DNA of 64,000 bases from Schistocephalus solidus (lineage: Eukaryota; Platyhelminthes; Cestoda; Diphyllobothriidea; Diphyllobothriidae). Below the pieces are notes generated by a model, which was not told the DNA's origin, did no database searches, and saw only the letters and a program-made list of their open reading frames with translations. The position numbers and the translations under genes were made by a program. The stretch is from NCBI GenBank assembly GCA_017591395.1, contig WEDG01002568.1, positions 248,001-312,000 on the forward strand, given 5' to 3'. Each line of letters opens with the position of its first letter. The stretch's first letter is position 1. Positions 1 to 11,190 of the stretch are shown piece by piece.

Positions 1-714
1 CTCTGAACTGCAGGGCTTTTGTCGATTGCCTCATCATGCAAACCAGCATCTGCCTAACACAACAACTGATTTTCTAGTGGTTTGCACGGAATGCCTGAAC
101 ATCAGAAGGCTTTCCTCAACTCGCAATAAATACCTATTACAAATACCCTCACTTAAAAAGTTTCCATTATCCTTTCCTAAAAATAGTCAAAAACTCTCTT
201 TAAGTCTTGCGATTAATGGGAAAGCCATCTATTGCAAGACATGCTACTATTTAATCATCTGCAGACTGCGTGTAATGGTTACTTAACTTATCAATCATCT
301 GCCTTACCAGTCCCAAATTAGCGTACTCACCCCTACCCATTGTCGTTACGGATGGAGAACTGACTGCACCTCCCAACAGTGTTCGTGCGTCAGAGTGCAA
401 GTCCGTTGTTAAGTATGGCTTGACGAGCTTCAGAAGGCTGTTCAGATGAATGTGAGTCGATTGTAGAACGAACAACCCACTTTCGCATTCCATCCCGTAA
501 AAGTATGACTCGCCTTCTACCGAGTACACGTTGACGTTGACGGCGTCTCATCACCAGGCGTCTGTGACACTGACGATGACGACGTTGAAGAGTCAATAGA
601 CTCCTCGTTTGAGGATGAAGTCTCCCTCATCAGACGACAAACTGTCAGATGACGAAGACGAAGATGAAGACTCGACGGCACCTTTCTCTCAAAGTTAAGT
701 TCATACGTCTTCAA
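1..714 (-). pseudogene. DNA transposase remnant, copy 1 (Tnp2/CACTA-like family), cut by window edge
   Basis: Read on the minus strand, a Ser/Asp/Glu-rich N-terminus (about 714-600) is followed by a segment containing SDARTLLGG and TTMGRGEY (about 440-330), then in the same frame VACLAIDGFPIN (about 245-205) and, after stops and frame changes, GKPSDVQ (about 100). These motifs occur in the same order in the better copy at 17181-19146. The order (RTLL..P, MG.GEY, IDG.P, GKPS.V) belongs to a family of large animal transposases with CACTA/Tnp2-like architecture; that family link is recalled, not searched. Stops occur in frame (one just before IVACLAIDG) and frames shift, so this is a dead copy. 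It continues beyond base 1. No intron is needed: the two motif blocks are in one frame. Confidence 0.55.
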
Positions 715-1239
715 GCTTCAAGAAAGTTATGCTGTATACGACGTCTAAATGTTGCATTGGATACGCCTCTAAACATACTGAAAAACGAAAAGCAAAATCA
801 GTTATCAATAGGGTAGGCACGAAAACGCAAATGTCAGTCAACACTAGCGTCCGCCCAGCAGCACGTCACAACAGGAAGTGAGGCCCACGGCTGCGCGAGC
901 AAAGGCAATTGCACGTCCAATCGATTAAACGATGAAAGCGCACGTTGTTTTTGCGCCCTTAGAGACCTACGCACAACGCAACAGGCAACCAATCAGAATG
1001 CAAAGCGCTAATGGCCACAAACAAACGAGTTCACTCGCGCCGCCTTGCTTTAAGCGTTAAATGCGTATATGCCTTCACTAAATCTACAGCCAGACGGTGC
1101 TTAGACGAAATTCATGCAGACTTGCATGGGTCTTTCCACGTGAGGGTTCAGCGTGGCAAAATGGAATTCTCATCTTATTAATGTCGGTACATGTGTTTTG
1201 GGCTTGAGGCTGCTACTCCAGTTATCAGAGGCAACACTA
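715..1239. other. Unassigned stretch with a LINE-A 5' leader-like patch
   Basis: No gene recognised. A patch at about 930-1010 (TTTTTGCGCCCT ... GGCAACCAATCAGAATGC) resembles 24440-24510 in the 5' leader of LINE-A3 (CTTTTGCGCCCT ... GGAAACCAATCAAATTCC), so a scrap of LINE 5' UTR may lie here. Confidence 0.3.
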
Positions 1240-1560
1240 TGACTGAATGTTCGGTCATCAAGGACTTTGGGATTAAAGCTACACAACTAATTTAGATCTG
1301 TTGCCTGCCGATGGAATTCGGTAAAATGCGTACAGATTTGTGGCTTTATTTCTTATAATTTTACTTTTTCTGAAATTAAATTAAGACTTTTATCGAGTGG
1401 TTGTGCTTCCCATTCTTGAATATTGTTGCCATTCTTTTGGTTTAGTGAACGAGTCTCAGCCGTTCTAAAATTGTAAAGGTCAAAGACATTTCTCGGAAAA
1501 CGCTTACCTTGGACACTTTTAGCGGCGCGCTGCCCTACTCCATGGATACGCGTGCACAGC
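1240..1560 (+). pseudogene. LINE-B ORF2 fragment, sense orientation
   Basis: The translated + strand contains MTECSVIKDFGIK and, in another frame, LPILEYCCHSFGLVNESQ, matching the ORF2 C-terminal region of LINE-B2 (MIECSSIKDLGLSY and FPFLNFCCPFFGLMNESS at 25850-25600, minus strand). The fragment carries stops and frameshifts and fades out near 1550. It is on the opposite strand from most LINE-B copies in the window. Confidence 0.6.
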
Positions 1561-1934
1561 TGGCACAAAATTGAAGTCTATGGAGCGGAACTTAGAGATG
1601 CAGGTTGTGCCAAGGACTGGAAGTTGGTCTCAGATCATCACTCTCGCGCACGCTTCAACCGTAGCTCAGGAATTTTCGCCATGTTTTCACGCCCTTAACG
1701 CGATGCGTCGCGTACCAAATCTCATGCACCGTTTGTCGCCGAGTATGCCTCACTCTAAGCTCCTCCGCTTTTATGCTCTCTGCGCTTTGCTTCCAAGCCG
1801 CTTGCATTTACCGCGTTTTGTAAGCTCTCCTGGATGCTGCTCAGTGCTTTCTGCCACTTAATGCCTGAAAGGTGGCGAAAAGAAATTAGAAGGCATTCAA
1901 AGGCGATTTCGCGAATCTTTGCCCAAAATGTGAT
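1561..1934. other. No recognisable gene
   Basis: A 96-codon open frame (1571-1861, +) has no motif I recognise and no supporting context. It lies between a LINE-B scrap and inverted-repeat arm 1 and may be decayed transposon sequence. Confidence 0.4.
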
Positions 1935-2918
1935 GGCATACAATAGATTGATAGATGTTTTATTTGCTTGGGTACCTGGAAGGGCACTCATGGGATAAAA
2001 ATCAATTAAAACGAGTAGCGGCGTCGTGTTCAGTTAAGTTTGAATAGAAGTAGGTCAGCTTTTAGCGAGGACAATTGACACAAATCTGTGGTCAAAACTA
2101 GAATAAAAGAGAGACGGGTCGAAAAACTCCTTGGGCATTTTTAATGGAAGAGACATATCTTGAATGGAGTTTGTGGGATTTTCAAGGAGAAAAAGCTGTC
2201 GCTCCTGGGTGAAAAACATACGCGTTAGGTAGGACCGACATGCTGATGAGAGCGTATGAGGCGTTCAAAACGTCTCCCATCATCGTGTGAGAAATCATGT
2301 AACGACAGAGGCTACTTTTCAGCACTTCAGGTGTTATCCCAATGCGTATCGACAGACTATAAGCGTAACTGTCAAGGATGTTAGACAAGGGAAACCTTCA
2401 CAGGCATCATCCGTACGCTTAGTTTCGAACGAGGAAAGGGCCGAAGAGATCTTGAAGGTCATGGTAGATTTGTCAGAGAAGCAACCACGATAATCTCATT
2501 GATGCTTTCTCTGACCACCAACAGAGGAGTCCGAAACGATCATTAACAGTCCGAGAAGGGTCAACACCGTGTCACTGCTCCGTGAGGGCATATGAAGCAG
2601 CATGGTAGATTGCTTCTGAGCTTATTACGTAAGGATACTGGGAGATCCGATAATTGTGTAAGAAGAGAGCAAAATAATGCGTTCAGGGGTGCTAGTTCGC
2701 ATGGGTATCGATAATGAATCTGAGGCCTGCACAGCTCAGTATTCAGATTTTAATTTTGATGATGGTTATCGGCATTCAAAACGGAGGTGCTTTAAAACGA
2801 GCGCGCAATATGCATAATTGTTTTGTGATAATTTTACGGAGGCATGGGTTATAAAGACATCATAATTAACGGGGAAACGATGCATAGAAGATATAATTTG
2901 GAGACGTTCTTCTAAATT
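1935..2918 (+). repeat. ~1-kb inverted repeat, left arm (element X)
   Basis: This stretch matches the reverse complement of 7008-7975 over nearly its whole length, with scattered substitutions and small indels. Shared landmarks include the run around the ORF end YRYMISHTM (2280-2330 here, 7610-7650 in the other arm), TGATCGTTTCGGACTCCTCT-type sequence near 2540/7380 and the stretch near 2870/7060. The right end (about 2918) abuts the LINE-B ORF2 tail. No coding function is recognised. It could be a non-autonomous element present twice, or the long termini of one foldback-type element. Confidence 0.85.
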
Positions 2919-3770
2919 ATCGATGGTCCTTTCTCGGGGTCATGGAGAAGGCTGTTCGGGAAGGAAGAGGAAAATAAAAGTCTCGTTGAATCTGTGTTAA
3001 GATAAATGTGCACTCTTTGCTTAAAAGAAGACAGGATATTTGATAACCTTATATCGATTTTCAGGTTATTTTAAAGAAAGCAATACCTGGAAGCAAAGAA
3101 CAGAGAGCGTTTAGATGTGGAGGATATAGGAGGCGGTATAATCAATAAACAGTTATGTGGGTTTTACGGTCAACTAACGGGAGTTAGGGATGGAATTCGG
3201 GGAATATTTGAACTATTATTAGGGTGGTAAAGAAGGCAGAAGACAGGTTCTAGTCACCAAACCCATCGAACTCGTAGGTTAGTTAGCTGGCACCTATTCG
3301 AGTACGATGTAGTTGAAAAAGTTGGACGTAAGAGTTTCCGAGTAAAATGTCGTTGGACTTTTTCCATTTAAGAACGGATACACTCGGTAATTAAACCAAA
3401 AAATGGACAGTTATATTCAATAATGGGAAGGACAAAAATTCAATAAAGTCTGAACTTAATTTCAAGAAGATATAAATTATAAAAGATAAAGCCAAAAATC
3501 TGGGCAGCTTTGGTCGTAATTCTTTCGGCATGAGGCAACAGATCTAAACTATAAGTGTAACTTAAACCTCAGTCCTTGATGATGGAACATTCAGTCATAG
3601 GGGTGCCTTGAAAAATAACCGGCTTTGGTAGTCTGTCAAGCCTAAAGCACATGTATGGACACTTAGAAGGTGAGAATTCAATTTGCCGCGCTGAGCTCCA
3701 CGCAGAAAGAGCAAGCAAGTCTGCATGGATTTCTTCAAAGCACCGTTGGGCTGAAGATTTTGAGAAAAGT
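2919..3770 (-). pseudogene. LINE-B ORF2 C-terminal fragment
   Basis: On the minus strand this matches the LINE-B C-terminal coding region seen intact-length at 25142-25900: the shared start CCATGACTCGGAGAAAGGACC-like block near 2930-2960, the NESSR... region, and SHLLSVHTCALGL (3630-3660; compare the LINE-B2 segment at 25880-25910). It is 5'-truncated at about 3770, where LINE-A sequence begins, and its 3' side is replaced by element X at 2918. Multiple stops are present. Confidence 0.7.
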
Positions 3771-6693
3771 TCTCCAGTCGACCCAATGTCATGATTATGG
3801 GTGACTTAAACACACCAGGAATTAACTGGAGCACTGTTCAGTCATTATGCCCGAAATTAACTTTTAATTATATTTTTCTGCAAATGACCTTGAAGGCATT
3901 CCTCACACAATATGTCCTCTTCCTCACCAGAACACGTGAAAGACAAAGGGCTAATTGTCTCAACCTGGTTTTTACGAAAACATCAGGCAGCCTTGATGAA
4001 ATTATTTAAATGCCTCCGCTCGGTCGAAGTGATCGTGTGGTGCTAATGTGGGATTACTCTTTATTCTCCATTGCACCTGCAATAGAGGAAAAACGGCGTA
4101 ACTTTTGGCGAGGAAACTTTCATCAGATGCGAGCAGATTTAGCACACATCAACTGGACCTCAATGTTTTCGGGTACTGTGAAAGAAGATTGGGAGTTCTT
4201 CAGGAATGCTCTTCTGCAACTCATGGACAACCACAGCCTTTAGACGATTTTCCATCAGAGCAGGCATCCTGGGTGGCTAGACAGCAACATAAAAAAGGAA
4301 ATAAATAGGAAAAACAAATTGTGGTGAAAATACTGCGGGTTTAATCAAGTCGCATATTTTAACAAGTATAAAACACGGAGAAACCATCTGAGAAGCCTTA
4401 TCCTTAAAGCGCGAAGAGAATTCAAGAAGACTTTGCTGTAAAAGACAACGTGGTATCCAAAGTTAGTCTACAGTTATCTCCACAGATGTACAAGCAATAA
4501 GCATAAAATCCGATGATTAAGACTACCGTGTGCGTCAAAATTGCTAAAAACAGGAACAAAGCCACGTAATTTGCACAGTTCTACCGTTCAGTCTACAGAA
4601 ACAAGGCAAGTTTCCGTCATCCCTCAGTGGATAACCCACCGACTGCAAGCATTAGCCACATAAAATTCTCAGAATTTCTGATCCAAAGGGAATTAAAGGA
4701 ACTAAAAGAGTCCAAATCTCAGGACTGGATGAGCTGCTACTCAAAATGCTGAAAGAACTCGCTAATGAACTTTCCGCACCTCTGTCAGTGCTCTTTCAGA
4801 ATTCATTTGACTGCGGAACACTTCCTTTCAAGTGGGAGCTGGCGAATATAACTCCCTTGTCCAAAAGCGGTAGCTGGGCGTCAGTGAAAAATTACAGGTC
4901 CATTAGCTTGAAATGCATCCTTGGCAAGATTATAGAAAGGATCGTCAAGAGAAAATTGGTAAAATTCCTAGACTCATAATTTTTTATCAAACTATCAACA
5001 CGGTTTCCGAAAAGGAAGATCCTGCACAACAAATTTACTGCAGTCTCTCCAGAGCTGAACACAAGCATATGAAGATAGACACGTGGTTCACATTGCCTTC
5101 ATTGACTTTCGAAAGGCCTTCGATACTGTGCCACACGAGAGACTGCTGTACAAGCTAGAACGAATGGGAATCAGAGGTAACCTCCTCAAGTGGATCGAAA
5201 ACTTCCTCGTGGGTCGGCACCAGTTTGTGTGCATCGGCCAAGAGAGGTCAAGTTCTGTTGCGGTCGAGAGTTGGGTTCTTCAGGGTTCAGTACTAGGGAC
5301 AATAATGTTCCTAATATACGTGGACAATTGTATCAGGAATCTTGACTGTGAAGCAGCATTGTTTGCCCACAACATGAAAATCTGGAATGTAATCCGGAGC
5401 CCTGCCAATGAAGATAAACTACAGATCAACTTAACTCGGCTGGAGAAGTGGTCAAATCATTGGCTTTTGCGGGTAAACGTCGATAATGTACAATATTTCG
5501 CTTAGGCAACCCATCTGGATCTGCCGACAGTATAAGCTGCTTTCTCAACGGTGAAGCCTTAAAACACGTGGAAACTGAAAAGGACCTTTGTGTGCTGATG
5601 AACACCACCTTAAAACCATCATCTCACTACTGGAAAAAGTCGAAGTGCACAATGACTCTATTACATACCATCAGACAAGCCTTTTTATTTTTCGATTAAG
5701 ATCTCTTCGCTAAGATTTTTGGAAACTTCGAAAGGCCACAGTTTCTGTACAAGCCTGGAGACCCTGGACAGTTCAAGACAATAATTGTCTCGGAAGAGTA
5801 CAAAGCAGAGACACCAAATGGTTAGGAGTCAAAGCTTCCTGCCATATTCAACCCGCTTAACTAATCTTTATCTTTTCCCTTTGAGTTATAGGCAAATGTG
5901 CGGGGATCCCCTGCAGACAGTCCGCATTGTAAAGGGATTGGATTGTTGCTTGGAATTATCGGACTTATTTGAATTTGCTGTCATGGCCCATCTCGGAGGT
6001 CACCCATTGAAACTGCACGTCCAGCAGGTGAGACTGGATGTGCGCAAGTTCTGCTTCTCTGCAGAGTGGTCAAACCATGAAACGCCCTCCCTGTAAACGT
6101 TGTGATTTCACCATTTCTGGAAAGCTTTAAAAGGAAACTTGACAGTTTTATGTCCCAAAACGAGCCGGAGCCATGCGGAATTTAACTTAACCCTCGAGAC
6201 TCACGCACCACTTGTAATTATTATCATCGTATTTGAACTTTTGCAACCCACAAGGTTTCTCTCTTACCTCCACTGGTGGTTACAAACAGTAGCTCTGACT
6301 GCTATATTTTCTCTCACACGACAAGGAGCGTTCCAAACCGTCATGCGTTGTCAGCAACATCACAATACTATCTCACTGCATCTACCTATTAATTTTTTAG
6401 TGAAGCAGTTTTTTCTCCTAATTTCTTTTTAATTGGCAGCTCGCCGAACTCCGTCTCCGATTTAACCGTAGGAGTATTTTTACTGCTTTTTTCTAGTTCA
6501 CCGTATATGTAAAAGATTGTTGACTATTGTTTTAAAAATGGCAAATCGTTCTAAATCGGTCATGCCTACCATATTGTTCATTTCTGCTGTTAATATGGCT
6601 GCTCACATAGTGCAGCAATTATCCACTTTGTATTTATTTATACCGCGATACTAAGTTTGAGGTGACGGGGCTCTCTGGGCCTTAAATATACAG

Positions 6694-6719
6694 TTTATTT
6701 ATTTATTTATTTATTTATT
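6694..6719 (+). repeat. (TTTA)n microsatellite
   Basis: Six to seven TTTA units inside the 3' UTR of LINE-A copy 1. Confidence 0.95.
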
Positions 6720-6759
6720 CTCTGTATACCACGTGTAATTAAACGCTTCAAATATGGTA

Positions 6760-6801
6760 CTCAAAGGCCCATGCCTACTTCCCTCAATAAATTGAATTGA
6801 A
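6760..6801 (+). promoter_or_regulatory. LINE-A 3'-terminal stem-loop and TTGAA repeats
   Basis: CAAAGGC-CCAT-GCCTAC is followed by about 15 nt and then ATTGAATTGAATTGA. The same layout closes LINE-A2 (AAAGGC-GTAA-GCCTAT, minus strand near 11085) and LINE-A3 (AAAGGC-TCT-GCCTAT near 19185). A 3' stem-loop with short terminal repeats is the RT recognition signal described for CR1/L2-type LINEs. Confidence 0.6.
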
Positions 6802-6802
6802 T

Positions 6803-7000
6803 TGATTTAGAACTTATATTTGGTTAGCAGCGGCGAGGCACTGTCTAAACGAACATTAGTAAAGAAATAAAGTTATGACAAAGCGTGCAGATAAAATGTA
6901 AAAATACCTAATAATGTAGACAGAACTTGTCCTGCTAGGTCAACAGTTAGCGATGTTTTGAAATTGATGGTGAACTAGAAAAAATAGGCATTGAAAAAAC
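6803..7000 (-). mobile_element. LINE-B 3' end fragment
   Basis: Matches the 3' terminal UTR of the LINE-B copies at 24545-24740 and 9027-9220 (TATATTTGGTTAGCA, ACATTAGTAA.GAAATAAAGTTATGAC, TGTCAACAGTTAGC.ATGTTTT). It is interrupted at about 7000 by element X arm 2. Its 3' terminus abuts the 3' terminus of LINE-A copy 1, so the two elements are tail to tail. Confidence 0.8.
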
Positions 7001-7007
7001 TTTAACG

Positions 7008-7975
7008 TTAGAAGACCGTCACGAAATTATATCCTCTATGCATCGTTTTCCCGTTAATTATGATGTCGTTATAACCCATGCCTCCGTAAAATTATCACAA
7101 AACAATTATGCATATTGCGCGCTCGTTTTAAAGCACCTCCGTTTTGAATGCCGATAACCATCATCAGAATTACAATCTGAATACTGAGCTGTGCAGGCCT
7201 CAGATTCATTATCGATACCCATGCGAACTAGCACCCCTGAACGCATTATTTTGATCTCTTCTTACACAATTATCGGATCTCCCATTATCCTTTCGTCATA
7301 AGCTCAAAAGCAATCTACCATGCTGCTTCATATGCCCTCGCGGAGCAGTGACACGGTGTTGACCCTTCTTGGACTGTTAATGATCGTTTCGGACTCCTCT
7401 GTTGGTGGTCCGAGAAAGCAGCAATGAGATTATCGTGGTTGCTTCTCTGACAAATCTACCATGATCTTCAAGATCTATTGGGCCCTTTCCTTGTTCGACC
7501 CTAAGCGTACGGATGATGCCTGTGAAGGTTTCCCTTGTCTAACATCCTTGACGGTTACGCTTATAGCCTGTCGATACGCATTGGGAAACACCTGTAGTGC
7601 TGAAAAGTAGCTTCTATCGTTACATGATTTCTCACACGATGAGTAGCTTTTTTAATCCTCATACGCTCTCATCAGCATGTCTATCCTACCTAAAGCGTAT
7701 GTTTTTTTTACCCAGGAGCGACAGTTCTTTCTCCTTAAAATCCCACAAACCCCATTCAAATTATGCCTCTTCTATTAAAATGCCCAAACATTTTTTTCCA
7801 CTGTCCACTCTTTTATTTAATTTTTTGACCATACTGATTTGTGTCAATTGTCATCGCCAATAGCTGACCTATTATCCAAACTTAACTGTACACGATTTCG
7901 CACTCGTTTTTATTGATTTTTATCCAATGACGGTGCCCTTCCGCGTACTCAAATAAAAAATATATCCATCTTATT
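7008..7975 (-). repeat. ~1-kb inverted repeat, right arm (element X)
   Basis: Reverse-complement partner of 1935-2918. Its outer end at 7975 sits exactly where the LINE-A endonuclease-coding fragment (7976 onward) begins. An 88-codon open frame inside (7597-7863) is only partly preserved in the other arm, so it is not treated as a gene. Confidence 0.85.
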
Positions 7976-9024
7976 GTTCCAACAGGCGGTTGTCTGCGAC
8001 TTGGTCTATCCTAGGTGACCGATAGACAGTGAGGACATGCAGACATGGAGAGCCAAGAGCCTTGATGGTTAACCATGTGGCTTCCGTGCTGCACGCAAAC
8101 TTGCTCATCTTGTCGGACACTATTAGCACCTCTTTCACATACACAATTATTCCACCACCCTGTTGGTTTTCTCTGTCCCTACGATATATTTGGTATCCAG
8201 ACAGTGTTATTTCACTATCTGGAATACTGCCCGACAGCCAGGGTTCGGTTACTGCTAACACATCTAAATATACGTTGGCAAGGGAAATTTTTAACTCAAC
8301 AAGTTTTGATAAAAGGCTTTAAGCATTTGTATAAAAGCACTTACTTTTGTGACAGTCAAACTTCCTGTTGCGTTTGTCAATTTTATGGGCCTTCTTGAGT
8401 CTCCTCTGGCGTTACTCTCGCATGCCTTTTCCGTTTCTTGATGAGTTTCGTTAACTCTGTTTCCACATTGAGAACGCTGGGTATTACGTACTTAGGTCTG
8501 TCATCTCTTCAGGCAATTGGTTGCCTGATGGTTTTGGCGTTAGTGAGATGGCTGCCGTTGTCTTTAATACAATTGGTTGGCTAAATGAAAAATGCGTATT
8601 CTTTTGAACTAACTTCACCTTGAAGTTAGCCATATTGCTTTTGCCAGTCTTCACTCTTAATTGTAGTTCCAAGACAAGTTTCGAGCGTTTCAGCCTTTCC
8701 GCAGGGGAGTAGTCTGGTTGAAGAAACCTCTTTATGCGAGTGACGAGGTTGGTATTTTGGGATATGATCGCCTTGATTTGGTCTTTGCTCTCTAGCATAA
8801 TTTTGAGAGGTCACGGTTGTGGCTTTCCAAGGCTGTCTTTACCCTTTTTGTCGATCCGGAATGCATTAAGAACTTTTAATTCAATGCCTGGTGGGAGCAG
8901 CTGGTTTAGGAGGCCATTAAACGAAGCGAGGTCTTCGGTAACACGGTCTTCAGGTCGGTCAGCAGTTGATTCGTGCAAAACCTGAATAACTAAGCATTGT
9001 TGACGATCCCGGTACTCGGGATTT
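7976..9024 (-). pseudogene. LINE-A 5' half: ORF1 C-terminus and start of ORF2 endonuclease
   Basis: Minus strand. At 8500-8990 it encodes an ORF1 C-terminal region with AFRIDKKGK and FLQPDYSPAERLKRSK, paralleling FFQPDYSPAERLKRRE in LINE-A2 (14250-14200). At 7976-8280 it encodes the first part of the ORF2 endonuclease (LAVTEPWLSGSIPDSEI, YQIYRRDRENQQGGGIIVYV, VLTVYRSP). It ends at ..DNRLLEQ, and the next element residues are those that open LINE-A copy 1 at 3771. The right end is where a LINE-B copy (9025-10110) has inserted. Confidence 0.75.
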
Positions 9025-10110
9025 TAGAATTTAGAATTTTATATTTGGTTAGCACAGGCAAGGCACTGTCTAAGCAAACATTAGTAACGAAATAAAGTTA
9101 TGACAATGTGTGCAGATAAAATGCACAAATACATAACTTGTCCTGCTATGTCAACAGTTAGCGATGTTTTGAAATTAATGGTGAACTAGAAAAAAATAGG
9201 CAGTGAAAAAAACTCCTACCTTTATAATGGAGGTTGAGTTCAATAGGCCTTCATTTTTGAATAGAAGGAAGGAGAAAAAACTGCTAAGGAAAAAATGGTC
9301 AGGTGGTAGAGTAGGTTTATACTGCAGTAAAATTTCAGAATTAGAAAATGAAACGTCGAGATGATTCATTCCTAATAACTTAGGCGTATGAAACAAAATC
9401 TCACGAAAATGCGTAAATGAACTTAAGTCCTCAACATCTTAGGATCAAGAATTGAATTCTGATGATTATTTGTATCCAAAGAAACGGTAGCATTTTAGAC
9501 TGTGGACCACCGAATGTGTACGTCTGAATGACGTCATCGTTTGGATGACTGGTGATATAAGGAGACATCATAGTTCATGGGCGACTCGAGGTAGCGAAAA
9601 TATAGTTTCAAGAGGGTCACTCAAATTCCCAATGGTCCTTTCTCCGAGTAATGGGGAAAGCTACTGGGCAAAGATGAGGAAAATAAAAGGTTAATAGAAT
9701 CAGTGTTAAGATAAATGTGCAGTCTTCGCTTGAATGCAGATATACAAATTAACGACCTTATTTCAATTGGCAAGTTATTCCAAAGAAAACTATACCTAGA
9801 AGCAAAGAAGAGAGAGCGTTTACACGTGGAAGATGCAGGAGGAGGTATAATTAATGTAGAATTTCTTCGGTTGTAAGGAAGACTAACGGGGGTAATTACA
9901 GAAAGCTTTGGGAGAGTTGAACCATTATTTAGTCGGAAAAGGATACAAAAGCCTGCTTCAAGTCTCCTGACCCAAAGAAATTTTAGCTTCCTTAGCTGGC
10001 ATCTTGTTGAGTAGGAAGTTGTTGAAAGAGTCGGAAATAGGATTTTTTGAAATGTCTTTGGAAATTTTCAATTTTTGAACGGCTAAATTCGTTCATTAAA
10101 CCGAAAGTTC
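9025..10110 (-). mobile_element. 5'-truncated LINE-B copy inserted into a LINE-A ORF1
   Basis: The 3' terminus (9027-9045) consists of AGAATTT repeats followed by the LINE-B 3' UTR (9045-9640), then the ORF2 C-terminal coding region (9640-10105) ending 5' at the NESSRSKIEN motif. It is closely similar to 24545-25640 and has a few extra frameshifts. LINE-A ORF1 sequence lies on both sides (7976-9024 and 10111-10790, both minus), which shows a nested insertion. Confidence 0.8.
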
Positions 10111-11036
10111 TCCTCCAAAGTTCTCCTTAGGGGCACGAGAACGCTTTACAGAGCTCTCATTGGGATTTAATATACCTCTGGCCATATTGTCATCTGAAGG
10201 TTTCAATGAATCCATTGAAGTTGATTTTGACTTCATATTCTTGTTGTGATTTTCGCCCATTGCAGATTGCCACGCGTTTGTTTCTTGGTATTCAACTATG
10301 GGCTCGTTAGAACACCCAAGATAGGTGGATGTGATTTTTGGTTCACTTTAGTTTCTTTTCAGAGGATTCCGAGACTGTGTTTGTGTTATCCGGTCATTAT
10401 GGGTATTTGGGTCGGAAAATAGTTTTTACAAATTGTATTTTTTAGTACTTTTGGTGGTTTGGTCACTCTCTTTTTAACTGTAGCATTGCTACTAGTATTT
10501 TGTCTAGTATTGTTATCTTGCAAGAACTTCCTTTAATCTGCAAGCTCATTTTCCAATTTGTGAACATCCAATACAAGATTCTTCCTCGTAGCCGACGGAT
10601 TTGGCTGCCATTACGCTTTTTGCGCGCTTTGCTGGTCCTTGGTTGTAAGTATACACTGATTGAGGTCCAGTCGTGGATGCTGAAGCTAGCTCAACAGGCT
10701 TTCCTTTAAAGAAATTTCCATTACTGGTTATGCTACTGGAAACCAATTGCTTTGAGTCCATGAATTTTAAAAACACTGCCTAAACGTGTGTTCTCTTTTG
10801 AGCGTATAACGAAAAAATCGGACTGGGTTTGGAGTATGACAGGTTTTAAAGCAATATGAGCAAAAAATGCGCTTATTGTTCGACAACGCTTTTATAAAAA
10901 CTATAAACGGTGTGCAGAATATTAAGGAACGAATCAGTCGTTCGGAGATGTCGAAGGTCCTGGATCACTTCAGATCTTCATGAAGTTGCACACTTTTGGT
11001 TCACTGAGTGGGTTTCAGTTATTATTGGTGTAGAGC
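10111..11036 (-). pseudogene. LINE-A ORF1 N-terminus and 5' UTR
   Basis: Minus strand 10776-10546 encodes MDSKQLVSSS, FKGKPVELASAST, NQGPAKRAKSVMAAKSVGY and a CIGC pair, nearly the same as ORF1 of LINE-A2 (15280-15070). Sequence 10790-11036 matches the LINE-A 5' UTR upstream of A2 (15420-15530) and A3 (24050-24240), for example the block GAGATGTCGAAGGTCCTGGAT. ORF1 has frame breaks. This is the 5' end of the element whose remainder continues at 9024-7976. Confidence 0.75.
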
Positions 11037-11038
11037 CT

Positions 11039-11100
11039 GTTCAGTTCAGTTCAGTTCAGTGTATTTGAGAAAAATAGGCTTACGCCTTTGAAATCCCTAT
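11039..11100 (-). promoter_or_regulatory. LINE-A2 3'-terminal stem-loop and GTTCA repeats
   Basis: In element sense, AAAGGC-GTAA-GCCTAT is followed by TTTTCTCAAATACA and then TGAAC repeats. This is conserved with LINE-A1 and A3 and is a likely RT recognition signal. Confidence 0.6.
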
Positions 11101-11190
11101 TTGATACAGAAAGTTGGAATAATAATAAGCAATGTAAAAAAAGTTACAATCGAGTGAATACAGGCAGATTTACGTGGTAAACGGATATTG

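Larger units (their letters stand above)
3771..6801 (+). pseudogene. LINE-A copy 1, 3' half of ORF2 plus 3' UTR (CR1/Jockey-like)
   Basis: The + strand starts inside the endonuclease domain (VMIMGDLNTPGINW, about 3785) with SLDEII and PPLGRSDRVV following (3970-4040), then reverse transcriptase blocks: IAFIDFRKAFDTVPHERLL (5085-5150), LQGSVLGTIMFLIYVDN (5278-5330) and the catalytic box, which has decayed to FAHN (FADD in relatives, about 5365). The C-terminus shows LTNLYLFPLSYRQMCGDPLQ (5850-5920). At least six frame breaks or stops make it non-functional. The 3' UTR contains (TTTA)n at 6694-6719 and ends in a short stem-loop plus TTGAA repeats at 6760-6801. It begins exactly where the - strand copy at 7976-9024 stops in element coordinates, so the two may be halves of one element. 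Confidence 0.85.

Noticed and set aside
2236..2270. CTGATGAGAGCG in inverted-repeat arm 1 resembling a hammerhead core
   Set aside because: No GAAA at the expected distance and no paired stems, although the CTGATGA is kept in the other arm.
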